Counted from the first letter of the stretch, positions 1-6,565 are shown. The stretch: 9,069 bases of DNA from Candidatus Aminicenantota bacterium (GCA_026706325.1 JAPOYZ010000459.1:3577-12645), one strand, 5' to 3'. Numbers and translations: made by a program. The notes: a model not told the origin generated them from the letters alone.

Positions 1-569
1 GCGTGCCGCATGGGGTCCGGATAGGTCAGGCGGGATACGCTCGATTTCTTGAAGACTTCCGGGTCCAGGAGGGCGGCCTGGAGGTAGGCTTCGCGGGACG
101 CCTCGTAGCGGCCCCGCATCATTTCGGCATATCCCAGGTTGACGTAGTAGGACGGCCGCGCATCCAGATCGATGGCCTCTTGGAAGTAAGCGGCCGCCTG
201 TTTGTATTTTCGATTCGAAAGGGAGACGATCCCCAACGTGTTGTGGCCGGAGGCGTATCCCGGGTGGAGCCGGACGGAGCGCTCGGCGGCTTTCCTTCCC
301 TGCCAGTACCGCCCGGTCCGGCAATAGGCGATGGCCAGCTTGTTGAAAATGGCCTCGTGATACGGATTCAGCGTCGTCGCCTCGACATATTTCAGGACCG
401 CCAGATGGTCCTTTCCCTCCTTCATCATCTCGTCCGCCTCCCCCATGAGACGGTAGGCCTTGATCACTTTCTCCTGTGGAACCGGCAACTTCTTGATGAG
501 CGACGGGCCGCATCCGAGAAGCAAACCGGTCATGACGATGATGGCGGCGTCCCGGAATCGTAGGGACAT
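1..569 (-). CDS. TPR-repeat lipoprotein, 3' end outside the window
   Basis: The reverse strand is open from an ATG at 569 to the window edge, giving 189 complete codons and no stop. Residues 1-20 form a lipoprotein signal: a basic start (R4, R6), a hydrophobic stretch at about 8-18, and a lipobox LLGC with the lipidated Cys at 20. The mature part has tetratricopeptide-like helical pairs at about 37-70, 71-104, 105-138 and 139-172. They show the spaced small/aromatic pattern (for example NTLGIVSLSNRKYKQAAAYF and YVNLGYAEMMRGRYEASREA) and end in DP or NP turns. A GGAG ribosome site lies 7 bases before the start (576-579). TPR lipoproteins usually act as envelope scaffolds in assembly or secretion complexes; no partner is visible here. 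It is transcribed divergently from the propeller gene. The fold and lipobox are clear, the role unknown. Confidence 0.85.
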   Translation of the reverse strand, partial: MSLRFRDAAIIVMTGLLLGCGPSLIKKLPVPQEKVIKAYRLMGEADEMMKEGKDHLAVLKYVEATTLNPYHEAIFNKLAIAYCRTGRYWQGRKAAERSVRLHPGYASGHNTLGIVSLSNRKYKQAAAYFQEAIDLDARPSYYVNLGYAEMMRGRYEASREAYLQAALLDPEVFKKSSVSRLTYPDPMRH

Positions 570-722
570 TGTTTACTCCGGTCCGAAACTCCCTGATGTC
601 TCGGAGTGCGAAGTTAGGCGACGGGAACCGTAACCTTGTATGCTCCCGATTATATCTGGAAAGTCCGGTCTCGGGAGCCAGGCTCGACAACTTGGAGCTG
701 CATGATCAAGGAGGTCCCCGAA
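570..722. promoter_or_regulatory. divergent intergenic region between the lipoprotein and propeller genes
   Basis: This 153-base gap separates two divergent starts, so both promoters should lie here or overlap it. It holds the ribosome sites of both genes. An AT-rich patch at 649-656 (ATTATATC) could be a -10 element for the rightward gene, but I see no convincing -35 box at the right distance. Two small inverted repeats, ACTCCG/CGGAGT (575-580 with 602-607) and GAGCC-A-GGCTC (675-685), are too short to call operators. Confidence 0.35.
708..715 (+). promoter_or_regulatory. strong Shine-Dalgarno site that sets the propeller gene start
   Basis: AAGGAGGT is complementary to the 16S rRNA 3' end and sits 7 bases before the ATG at 723. 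The reading frame is open upstream to 636 with another ATG at 702, but that start would place this site inside the coding region and lengthen the signal peptide's N-terminus. This favours 723. Confidence 0.8.
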
Positions 723-2228
723 ATGACTCTTCGTACGATGGTGGCTGTTTTCATCGGTTTTGCCCTGTGTCTGCAGCCGAGCGCCGGCGCCGGCAAGGAG
801 ACGGTCCTTTTCCCGTTCGACGACTACACGGTCCCCTTCAGCAAGGGCCTGGTGCTGGAACTGGTCCCGGGCAAGAAGGGCGCGGTCAATACGGGGCACG
901 GAAACGATCCCCTGCACCCCAGCAAACCGGTCGTCCCTCCGGGCAAGCCGGGAGACCCGGACCACCCGCGGGTCTACTACTACGGCACCGTCCTGAAGAT
1001 CGATGGGGAGTACCGCATGTGGTACTCCGGCTGGGACAAGGACCGGAAACGGCAGGTCCTCTACGCAGTTTCCCGGGACGGCGTCCGCTGGGACAAGCCG
1101 GACCTGGGACTCGTCGAGTACAACGGGAACCGGCAGAACAACCTGGTGCTGTCCAACGGCGAGGGGCCCATGAAGGGGGTCTTCGTCCTGGTCCTCCATG
1201 AGCCGGACGATCCGGACCCCGATCGGCGATTCAAGATGGTTCGGGAGGAGCACCCGCGAGCCATCATGGCGGCGTACAGCCCGGACGGACTGCGGTGGAC
1301 CGACTCCCCCAACAATCCCATCATCAAGAGCAGCGGCATGGAGACCGGCGGCCTGATTCGGTTCAACGGCTTGTACTACCTGAACGGGCAGGGGGGACCG
1401 ATTCCCCACCCTGTCCCCAAGGCCCGGAACCGAATCATGATCACTTTCGTCTCCCACGACTTCGACCATTGGAGCGACGCGGCCCACCTCAGCTTTCGGA
1501 GGGACCCCATCCCGCCGCGTCCCCTCAACGACTTCGAGATCCATCGCGGCGCACAGGTCCACATGGGGGCCAGCCTCTGGAACCGGGGCAACGTGATCAT
1601 TGGTTTTTACGGCCAATACGACAATCAGACCAATGACCGGCGCTACTCCACCTGCGATCTGGGACTGGTGGTGAGCCACGACGCCATCCACTTCAAGGAG
1701 CCGATCCCCGACTTCAAGATCGTGCCCTCCTACGAGGAACCGGACGGAGCCGAACCGCGGCTGCTCCAGGGTCAGGGGTTCGAGAACATCGGCGACCGGA
1801 CCTTCTTCTGGTACAGCATCTGGGTCGCGTTCAACCCGGAGGGTCCCTCGGGTGTCCGTCTGGCCACCTGGGGCCGGGACCGGCTGGGATACTTCGCCGC
1901 GGCGCCCCGGACGGAAGGCGCCCATTTCTTCTCCTCGCCGATCGAATTGGATTCCCCGCAAGCGGAGATTTACGTCAACGCCTCCGGACTGTCGGAGAAG
2001 AGCCAGCTCCGGGTCGAGGTTCTGGACCACCGGCTCCGGCCTCTGCCCGGGTATTCGGGAGACGCCTCGATTCCGCTCCGGGAACCGGGACTGCGACAAC
2101 GGGTGACGTGGCGCGGCAAGGACCAACTGGCAGGAGTGGACGAGCCAATCCGTGTGCGCGTGAACTGGGAGGGAATTTACCCGGAAGACGCTCGCCTTTA
2201 CGCCGTCTATGTGGTGGGGAGCGAATAG
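723..2228 (+). CDS. secreted five-bladed beta-propeller protein, glycoside hydrolase-like
   Basis: The 501-residue product begins with a Sec signal peptide: basic R4, hydrophobic core at about 6-18, and probable cleavage after AGA at 21-23. The body has the repeating beta-strand pattern of five-bladed propellers of the GH32/GH43/sialidase-like kind. Examples are YYYGTVLKIDGEYRMWYSGW at 85-104, SRDGVRWDKPDLGLVEY at 117-133, AAYSPDGLRWTDSPNNPII at 183-201, and SHDFDHW at 244-250. The paired 'S.DG..W' turns are typical of blade ends. A C-terminal beta-sandwich follows from about residue 400 (SSPIELDSPQAEIYVNASGL onward). Such proteins are often annotated as family 32 N-terminal domain hydrolases and act on polysaccharides outside the cytoplasm; I cannot assign catalytic residues or a substrate. 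The start at 723 is chosen for its ribosome site. The gene converges with the toxin gene, leaving 18 bases between stops. Confidence 0.75.
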   Translation: MTLRTMVAVFIGFALCLQPSAGAGKETVLFPFDDYTVPFSKGLVLELVPGKKGAVNTGHGNDPLHPSKPVVPPGKPGDPDHPRVYYYGTVLKIDGEYRMWYSGWDKDRKRQVLYAVSRDGVRWDKPDLGLVEYNGNRQNNLVLSNGEGPMKGVFVLVLHEPDDPDPDRRFKMVREEHPRAIMAAYSPDGLRWTDSPNNPIIKSSGMETGGLIRFNGLYYLNGQGGPIPHPVPKARNRIMITFVSHDFDHWSDAAHLSFRRDPIPPRPLNDFEIHRGAQVHMGASLWNRGNVIIGFYGQYDNQTNDRRYSTCDLGLVVSHDAIHFKEPIPDFKIVPSYEEPDGAEPRLLQGQGFENIGDRTFFWYSIWVAFNPEGPSGVRLATWGRDRLGYFAAAPRTEGAHFFSSPIELDSPQAEIYVNASGLSEKSQLRVEVLDHRLRPLPGYSGDASIPLREPGLRQRVTWRGKDQLAGVDEPIRVRVNWEGIYPEDARLYAVYVVGSE

Positions 2229-2246
2229 CGCGCAGCTCTCACCGGC

Positions 2247-2561
2247 TCAACCCAATGCAAGCGCGAAGCGGACTGCCGTGGCCACTTCGTCCATCTTTGC
2301 CGGGTTCAGTCTTGCAACAGCCACACCGAGTCTCCCCCGCGGCACGGTCTGAAGATGATCGCAGTTCACAGCGCAGTCACGGGGCAATCCATCAGCGACG
2401 GTCAATACGACCTCGCTGGGTATATTCCGGATATTGGTCGTTATCGGAGCGACTGTGACTTCACCCAGCCAGGGAATGATGGAGTCGCGTGTCAGGATGA
2501 CGACAGGCCGACGCTTGTCGGGGTGGTCAAATCGGTACCAACGGATCTCTCCACGATGCAC
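2247..2561 (-). CDS. mazF: MazF/PemK-like endoribonuclease toxin
   Basis: The 104-residue product matches the MazF/PemK fold in length and order. It opens with RGEIRWYRF (3-11), the usual first strand. RRPVVILT (17-24) follows, where R18 matches the catalytic Arg of the MazF 'RP.VVLS' motif. VAPITTNIRNIPSEVVL (37-53) then matches the E. coli 'VPCTTQSKGYPFEVVL' region with its active-site Thr. The C-terminal part (CDHLQTVPRGRLG, then a helix) is also typical. Family members cleave mRNA at short sequence motifs in the cytoplasm and are held inactive by the antitoxin. The start is GTG at 2561, with GGAG 9 bases upstream inside the antitoxin's end. Only 2 bases separate the antitoxin stop from this start, so translation is probably coupled. 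No frameshift or missing motif is seen, so it is likely functional. Confidence 0.88.
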   Translation of the reverse strand: MHRGEIRWYRFDHPDKRRPVVILTRDSIIPWLGEVTVAPITTNIRNIPSEVVLTVADGLPRDCAVNCDHLQTVPRGRLGVAVARLNPAKMDEVATAVRFALALG

Positions 2562-2563
2562 GA

Positions 2564-2809
2564 TTAGTCACTCCAAGGCTCATCGCCCCATGCGAGATCC
2601 TCTTCCGGAACCGAAAACTCACGGCGTGTAGTCGGAAGTTTGCGATATCCGGCGACGTGCAGCTTTTCCGACTCCGCTTCGTCGTAGCGATCCAATGCTG
2701 CTCGCAACGCCTCCCGGGCAAACCCGGATCGTGTCGTACCAAGTTGCTTCGCACGTTTGTCAACGCGCCCTACAAGTTCCGGGTCGATCGTCATCTGTAT
2801 GATCCTCAT
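2564..2809 (-). CDS. ribbon-helix-helix antitoxin of the MazF-like toxin
   Basis: The 81-residue product starts MRIIQMTIDPELVGRVDKRA: a short beta-strand (2-8) followed by two helices (10-22 and about 27-42, ending ALDRY). This is the ribbon-helix-helix DNA-binding fold of CopG/MazE-type antitoxins. The tail (about 43-81, ending EEDLAWGDEPWSD) is acidic and probably disordered, as expected for the segment that covers the toxin. I chose ATG 2809. A GTG at 2860 would add 17 residues across the palindrome and -10 box, while the ATG at 2794 has a GAGG 9 bases upstream but would cut the DNA-contacting strand. The gene precedes and nearly touches the toxin gene, the usual order. It probably represses its own promoter by binding the adjacent palindrome. 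Confidence 0.85.
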   Translation of the reverse strand: MRIIQMTIDPELVGRVDKRAKQLGTTRSGFAREALRAALDRYDEAESEKLHVAGYRKLPTTRREFSVPEEDLAWGDEPWSD

Positions 2810-2841
2810 AGCTAAATTATAGTTGATATTTATAGCTATAA
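2809..2841 (-). promoter_or_regulatory. toxin-antitoxin promoter with palindromic operator
   Basis: Read on the minus strand, a perfect -10 box TATAAT occupies 2821-2816, only 6 bases before the antitoxin ATG. A perfect 12-bp palindrome TTATAGCTATAA lies at 2830-2841, in the expected spacer upstream of it. The hexamer TAGCTA occurs twice, at 2833-2838 and 2809-2814, with centres 24 bases apart. The -35 position holds only a weak match (TAGTTA at 2844-2839). Spaced palindromic sites over the core promoter are what a ribbon-helix-helix autorepressor would bind. The region is clearly more AT-rich than its surroundings. Confidence 0.65.
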
Positions 2842-3067
2842 CTAGATGGGAATTCTTCACGATTCAACTGTCCCTGATTGTGCTCAGCCTTCAACCATCC
2901 TCTTCCTATTGAACGGGCAAGACTCGACTTACATGATCGTTTCAGGCATTGTGGCGAGGGTTCTTGCGCCGTTTCCATTTGGTGGCAGCCGGATGAGACT
3001 CCCGAATGGAAGGGAACCGACAAACCCTGCCGTTGAATAGAGTTAGATTCTGCCAGGAAGGACTCCC

Positions 3068-4681
3068 ATGCCCGGAATGATCGTCGCTCCCCAGCCCGTG
3101 GCCGTGGAAGAGGGGGCCAAGGTGTTGATGTCGGGCGGCAACGCCGTGGACGCCGCCGTCACCTGCGCCCTGGTGCAGTCGGTCGTGAGCCCCCACATGT
3201 GCGGGATCGGAGGCTACATCATCACGACCCTCCACCTCGCCGGCGATTCCGCCGGGACCGGACGGGTCCTCGACGCTCCCGCTCTGGCCGGGTCGAAGGT
3301 CTCTCCCGCCATGTGGGAGAAGGCGATCCTGGGACCCAACCCCGACGGCTGGGGCTTCTTCCTGAAGGACAAGGTCAACGACCTGGGTTACCAGTCGGTC
3401 TGCGTCCCCGGAGCGGTCAAGGGATTCGCCGCCATGCTGGAGCGCTGGGGAACCATTTCCTGGAAGGCAGTGCTGGAGCCGGCGGCCAGAATCGCCCGGG
3501 AAGGGTTCGTGGTGGACAAGACTCTGGCCGACGGTTGGAGGGCGAGGCCGGCCTATCCGGAAGCTTCCTGCCTGATGGACTACGTCCAGGGCAATGCCGA
3601 GGCGAGCCGGATCTACCTTAACGACGATGGTCTTCCGCGCGAGGTCGGAGATCGGGTCGCCAACCCCGACTATGCCGCAACCCTCGAGCACCTGGCCGAA
3701 GCCGGGCCCGAAGATTTCTACCGGGGAGAACTGGCGAAGACCATGGCCGCCGACCTCGCGGCCAACGGCAGTTACGTGACCGCGGACGACTTGGTCGGCT
3801 ACCAGCTCCGGGATCCGGAACCGGTGGTGGGACATTATCGAGGATATCGGGTCGTCAGCTCCCAGCCTCCCCACGGAGGACCCACCCTGGCGGCCATCCT
3901 GAACATCCTGGAAGGTTGGGACCTGGCCGGCCTGGAACACAACTCTCCGGCCTATATCGAACGCGTCGCCATGGCCATGAAGGCCGCCTTTGCCGACCGG
4001 AGCCTGCATCTGGCCGATCCGGATTTCGTGGACGTTCCCCTTGACTGGATGACCTCCAAGGACCGCGCCTCCCACTGGCGCCGCACCATCGAGGAGGGCG
4101 GCGCCATCTCCGTGGAGCCCATGGCTCCGGAACCTCCCGACACGACCCAGGTCAGCGTGGTGGACTCTGAGGGAAACTGCGTCTCTCTGACCCACTCCCT
4201 GGGGATGTCGTCCGGAGTGATCACGCCGGGATTGGGCTTCATGTACAACAACTCCATGATCAACTTTCACCCCCTGGCCGGGCATCCCAACTCCATCGCG
4301 CCGGCCAAGGGGCGAACCACGGGAATGACGCCGACCCTGGTCTACAAGGGGGATCGTCCGGTGGTGGTGATCGGCGCACCCGGCGCGACTCGAATCATCA
4401 CTTCCGTCCTCCAGGTCCTGGTCAACATCCTGGATTTCGGGATGAGCGCCAGCGACGCGGTGCTGGCTCCCCGCTTCGACTGCCAGGGAGACCTGATCCG
4501 CTGCCAGGCCCGGATCCCCGAATTCGTCTGCGCCCAGGTCCGCCGGAACCATCCCATCGAGCGGCTGCCCCTGAGTCACGGGGGGATGGGACTGGTTCAC
4601 GCCATCGTCATCGACCCCGAGACGGGACGACTCTCGGGAGGCGCCGACACCGGCAGCGGCGGGATGGCCCTGCTAACCTGA
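3068..4681 (+). CDS. gamma-glutamyltransferase-family Ntn hydrolase, probably altered substrate
   Basis: The 537-residue product spans both subunits of the GGT family. The N-terminal part carries APQPVAVEEGAKVLMSGGNA (7-26) and CGIGGY (45-50). The small subunit would begin at T359 in DTTQVSVVDSEGN, the self-cleavage site and nucleophile. GVITPGLGFMYNNSMINF (383-400), MTPTLV (420-425) and GAPGATRIITSVLQVLVN (436-453) follow. From memory of E. coli GGT, the gamma-glutamyl-binding residues are changed: Arg114 is not in place (VLDAPAL for the usual RE.AP), Asn411 is G379, Gln430 S396, Asp433 N399, Ser462/463 T418/G419, and Gly484 A440. The fold is therefore secure but transferase activity is doubtful; an amidohydrolase such as the oxamate enzyme HpxW is an alternative. 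There is no signal peptide, and an in-frame TAG at 3044 rules out a longer start, so it is cytoplasmic, unlike classical periplasmic GGT. AGGAAGG (3055-3061) is the ribosome site. The next gene starts 18 bases after its stop. Confidence 0.85.
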   Translation: MPGMIVAPQPVAVEEGAKVLMSGGNAVDAAVTCALVQSVVSPHMCGIGGYIITTLHLAGDSAGTGRVLDAPALAGSKVSPAMWEKAILGPNPDGWGFFLKDKVNDLGYQSVCVPGAVKGFAAMLERWGTISWKAVLEPAARIAREGFVVDKTLADGWRARPAYPEASCLMDYVQGNAEASRIYLNDDGLPREVGDRVANPDYAATLEHLAEAGPEDFYRGELAKTMAADLAANGSYVTADDLVGYQLRDPEPVVGHYRGYRVVSSQPPHGGPTLAAILNILEGWDLAGLEHNSPAYIERVAMAMKAAFADRSLHLADPDFVDVPLDWMTSKDRASHWRRTIEEGGAISVEPMAPEPPDTTQVSVVDSEGNCVSLTHSLGMSSGVITPGLGFMYNNSMINFHPLAGHPNSIAPAKGRTTGMTPTLVYKGDRPVVVIGAPGATRIITSVLQVLVNILDFGMSASDAVLAPRFDCQGDLIRCQARIPEFVCAQVRRNHPIERLPLSHGGMGLVHAIVIDPETGRLSGGADTGSGGMALLT

Positions 4682-4699
4682 CGCCGGAGGGATTGCCCC

Positions 4700-6460
4700 A
4701 TGAGCCAGAACCTGATCGCCCTGCAGAACAAGTTCCTGGGGCACGGACAGACCGTCTACGACGAGCTCTCGAAACTCCACGAGCGGCAGGGCTACATCGG
4801 CGACCGGGACATCGACCGCCTGGCCCGTCAGCACCGCCTTCCTCCGCAGCAGATCCGGGCCACGGCCAAGTTCTATGAGGAGCTCTCCCACGACCGTCCA
4901 GCCGAACGCGTCGTCAAGGTCTGCAACGGCGAGGCTTGCCGCGTCGCCGGCTTCGTCTCCTGCGAGGAAAAGCTCCTTGAAGCCTGCGGCCTCGACGCTC
5001 CCGGAGGCGTCGGCGCCAACGGGGTGCGGGTGGAGCACGTCACCTGTCTCGGCTATTGCGGCTTGGGACCCAACGTCATGCTGGACAATGAGCCGGTCAG
5101 CATGGCGGGCGAAGGAGCGCTCGAATCGGTGCTGGAGTACGCCCGGTCCGGCGCTCCGCATGGACTGAACGAACCCAACAACCCGATCCACATGCCGCGT
5201 GACGGAGAACCGTGCATCTTGCTCAGGCGGTTCGACCGCGACGTCGCGTCTCTCCGGGGCGCCCGCGAGGCTGGAGCTTATCGTTCCCTGGAGAAGGCAC
5301 TCGCGTCCATGAGTCCCCAACAGGTGATTGACGAGATCAAGGCCAGCCGCCTCCGGGGAAGGGGAGGCGCCGGTTTTCCATCGGGCATCAAGTTGGAAAC
5401 GGTTTCGCGGTCCCCATCCGCCGACGGCCGCAAGTTCGTGGTGGTCAATTGCGACGAAGGGGACGCCGGCTCCTACATCGACAAGGAGCTGATGGAGCGC
5501 GATCCCCACACCCAGTTGGAAGGCGCGCTGCTGGCCGCGTACTCGTGCGGCGCCCAGGAGGTCATCCTCTACATCCGTTTCGAGTACCCCCGCCTGCTTC
5601 AAGTGATGCGCCAGGCGATCGCCGAGGCCGAGGGAGCGGGACTCGTGGGACCGAACATATTGGGAAGCGATTTCTCATGCCAGGTGCGGATCGTCAAGGG
5701 TCAGGGGGCCTACATCTGCGGCGAGGAGACCTCGCTGCTCCGGTCCATCGAAGGGGTCCCGGCCATCGTCAGCTTCAAGCCTCCGTTCCCGGCCGAGAAG
5801 GGGCTCTACGGTTGCCCCACGGCGGTGAACAACGTCGAGACCCTGCACAACCTGCCCTGGATCATCGAACACGGCGGCGAACCCTATGCCGCGTACGGCC
5901 ACGGCAACTCCCGCGGCACCAAGCTGGTGAGCCTCAACACCCGGGTCCGGCGCCCCGGTCTCTACGAGATCGAGTTGGGCGTCACCCTGCGGGACCTGAT
6001 TTTCCGCCGGGCTGGAGGAATGGCGCCCGGAGAGGTCTTCAAGGCGGTCCAGGTGGGAGGACCCTTGGGAGGCATCCTGCCCGAGAGCAAGCTGGACACC
6101 CCGCTGGCCTTCGAGACCATGGCCGAAGCCGGCGGCATCCTGGGGCATGCCGGCGTGGTCGTCTATTCCCAAAGGGACGATCTGGTGAAGATCGGCCGCG
6201 CCTTGATGGCCTTCTGCGCCGTGGAAAGCTGCGGGAAGTGCTTCCCCTGCCGCATCGGCGCCGTACGGGGCACCGAAATGTTCGACCAGTTCCTGGACCC
6301 CGACGGCTCCGGCGTGACCGACGACAAACTGCAGTTGCTCTCGGAATTGTGCGAGACCATGAAATACGGCAGTCTCTGCGCTCTGGGCGGAATGATCCCC
6401 ATTCCCATCGAGAATTTGATGGAGTTCTTTCCCGATGAGATCGATCGGTACCGCAGATGA
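4700..6460 (+). CDS. fdsB: NAD-dependent formate dehydrogenase beta subunit, NuoE-NuoF fusion
   Basis: The 586-residue product joins two units that are separate in FdsG/FdsB and NuoE/NuoF. Residues 1-150 are a NuoE-type thioredoxin-like domain; C75, C80, C116 and C120 (CNGEAC and CLGYC) should bind a [2Fe-2S] cluster. Residues 175-586 are NuoF-like: the FMN/NADH glycine-rich loop GRGGAGFPSGIK (220-231), NCDEGDAGSYIDKELMERDPH (250-270), the second nucleotide loop GAYICGEETSLLRSIEG (336-352), and a [4Fe-4S] site at C511, C514, C517 and C560. It transfers electrons from the alpha subunit to NAD+ through FMN. It stops just after the NuoF Fe-S domain and lacks the extra C-terminal ferredoxin domain of electron-bifurcating HydB/HylB proteins, which favours a simple NAD-linked enzyme. 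GGAGG at 4686-4690 lies 9 bases before ATG 4700. The catalytic subunit gene follows after 158 bases that hold a hairpin and a relic of this gene's own 3' end. Confidence 0.92.
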   Translation: MSQNLIALQNKFLGHGQTVYDELSKLHERQGYIGDRDIDRLARQHRLPPQQIRATAKFYEELSHDRPAERVVKVCNGEACRVAGFVSCEEKLLEACGLDAPGGVGANGVRVEHVTCLGYCGLGPNVMLDNEPVSMAGEGALESVLEYARSGAPHGLNEPNNPIHMPRDGEPCILLRRFDRDVASLRGAREAGAYRSLEKALASMSPQQVIDEIKASRLRGRGGAGFPSGIKLETVSRSPSADGRKFVVVNCDEGDAGSYIDKELMERDPHTQLEGALLAAYSCGAQEVILYIRFEYPRLLQVMRQAIAEAEGAGLVGPNILGSDFSCQVRIVKGQGAYICGEETSLLRSIEGVPAIVSFKPPFPAEKGLYGCPTAVNNVETLHNLPWIIEHGGEPYAAYGHGNSRGTKLVSLNTRVRRPGLYEIELGVTLRDLIFRRAGGMAPGEVFKAVQVGGPLGGILPESKLDTPLAFETMAEAGGILGHAGVVVYSQRDDLVKIGRALMAFCAVESCGKCFPCRIGAVRGTEMFDQFLDPDGSGVTDDKLQLLSELCETMKYGSLCALGGMIPIPIENLMEFFPDEIDRYRR

Positions 6461-6497
6461 ACGAGGAAATAGTCCGGTTCCGGGTCGGCTATGAAGA

Positions 6498-6517
6498 GGG
6501 GGACAGGAATGTCCCCC
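6498..6517. repeat. perfect 8-bp-stem palindromic hairpin between the dehydrogenase genes
   Basis: The arms GGGGGACA (6498-6505) and TGTCCCCC (6510-6517) are exact reverse complements around a GGAA loop. No T-run follows, so it does not look like an intrinsic terminator. G/C-rich palindromes of this type are often members of dispersed REP-like families moved by REP-associated transposases. With one copy in the window I cannot confirm that. A stem in the intercistronic RNA could also protect the upstream message or lower expression of the downstream gene. Confidence 0.7.
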
Positions 6518-6520
6518 CTC

Positions 6521-6565
6521 CCGGAGTTCTTTCCGGAAGAAATCGACAAGTACCGGAGCGCGTAG
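6521..6565 (+). pseudogene. relic of a second formate dehydrogenase beta-subunit C-terminus
   Basis: The bases encode PEFFPEEIDKYRSA followed by TAG, closely matching the true C-terminus of the beta subunit, EFFPDEIDRYRR, at 6422-6457. Nine of the eleven residues from EFF to YR are identical and the other two are conservative (D/E, R/K). At the DNA level 28 of 36 bases match, with most differences at third codon positions. It lies in the same frame as the upstream gene but after two stops (TGA 6458, TAG 6470). A 24-codon frame from ATG 6491 runs through the hairpin into it, with no clear ribosome site. The coding-like differences show it was once a selected gene end and not a recent slippage copy. 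The rest of that copy is gone, and the break lies within about 7 bases of the hairpin. Confidence 0.75.

Noticed and set aside
575..607. Inverted repeat ACTCCG/CGGAGT upstream of the lipoprotein gene as an operator
   Set aside because: Six-base arms 21 bases apart are expected by chance in this composition, and one arm is the ribosome site itself.
573..2126. A 517-codon open frame on the minus strand opposite the propeller gene
   Set aside because: It mirrors the codon pattern of a well-supported plus-strand gene in G+C-rich DNA, has no recognisable domain, and its sequence is rich in Arg, Gly, Val and Asp without fold-like pattern.
2355..2631. Small plus-strand frames across the toxin and the end of the antitoxin
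   Set aside because: They overlap a toxin gene with clear MazF motifs and have no ribosome site or family signal.
2942..4600. A 552-codon open frame on the minus strand opposite the GGT-family gene
   Set aside because: It is a shadow frame: low complexity, rich in His, Gly, Asp and Val, no motifs, while the plus strand encodes clear family motifs throughout.
6498..6520. Intrinsic terminator after the beta-subunit gene
   Set aside because: The stem is strong but is followed by CTCCCGGAG and not a T-run, and the alpha-subunit gene downstream must be co-expressed.
6491..6565. A 24-codon small gene running through the hairpin and the relic
   Set aside because: It has no good ribosome site before ATG 6491, its first part is just the palindrome, and its second part is explained as a decayed gene end.
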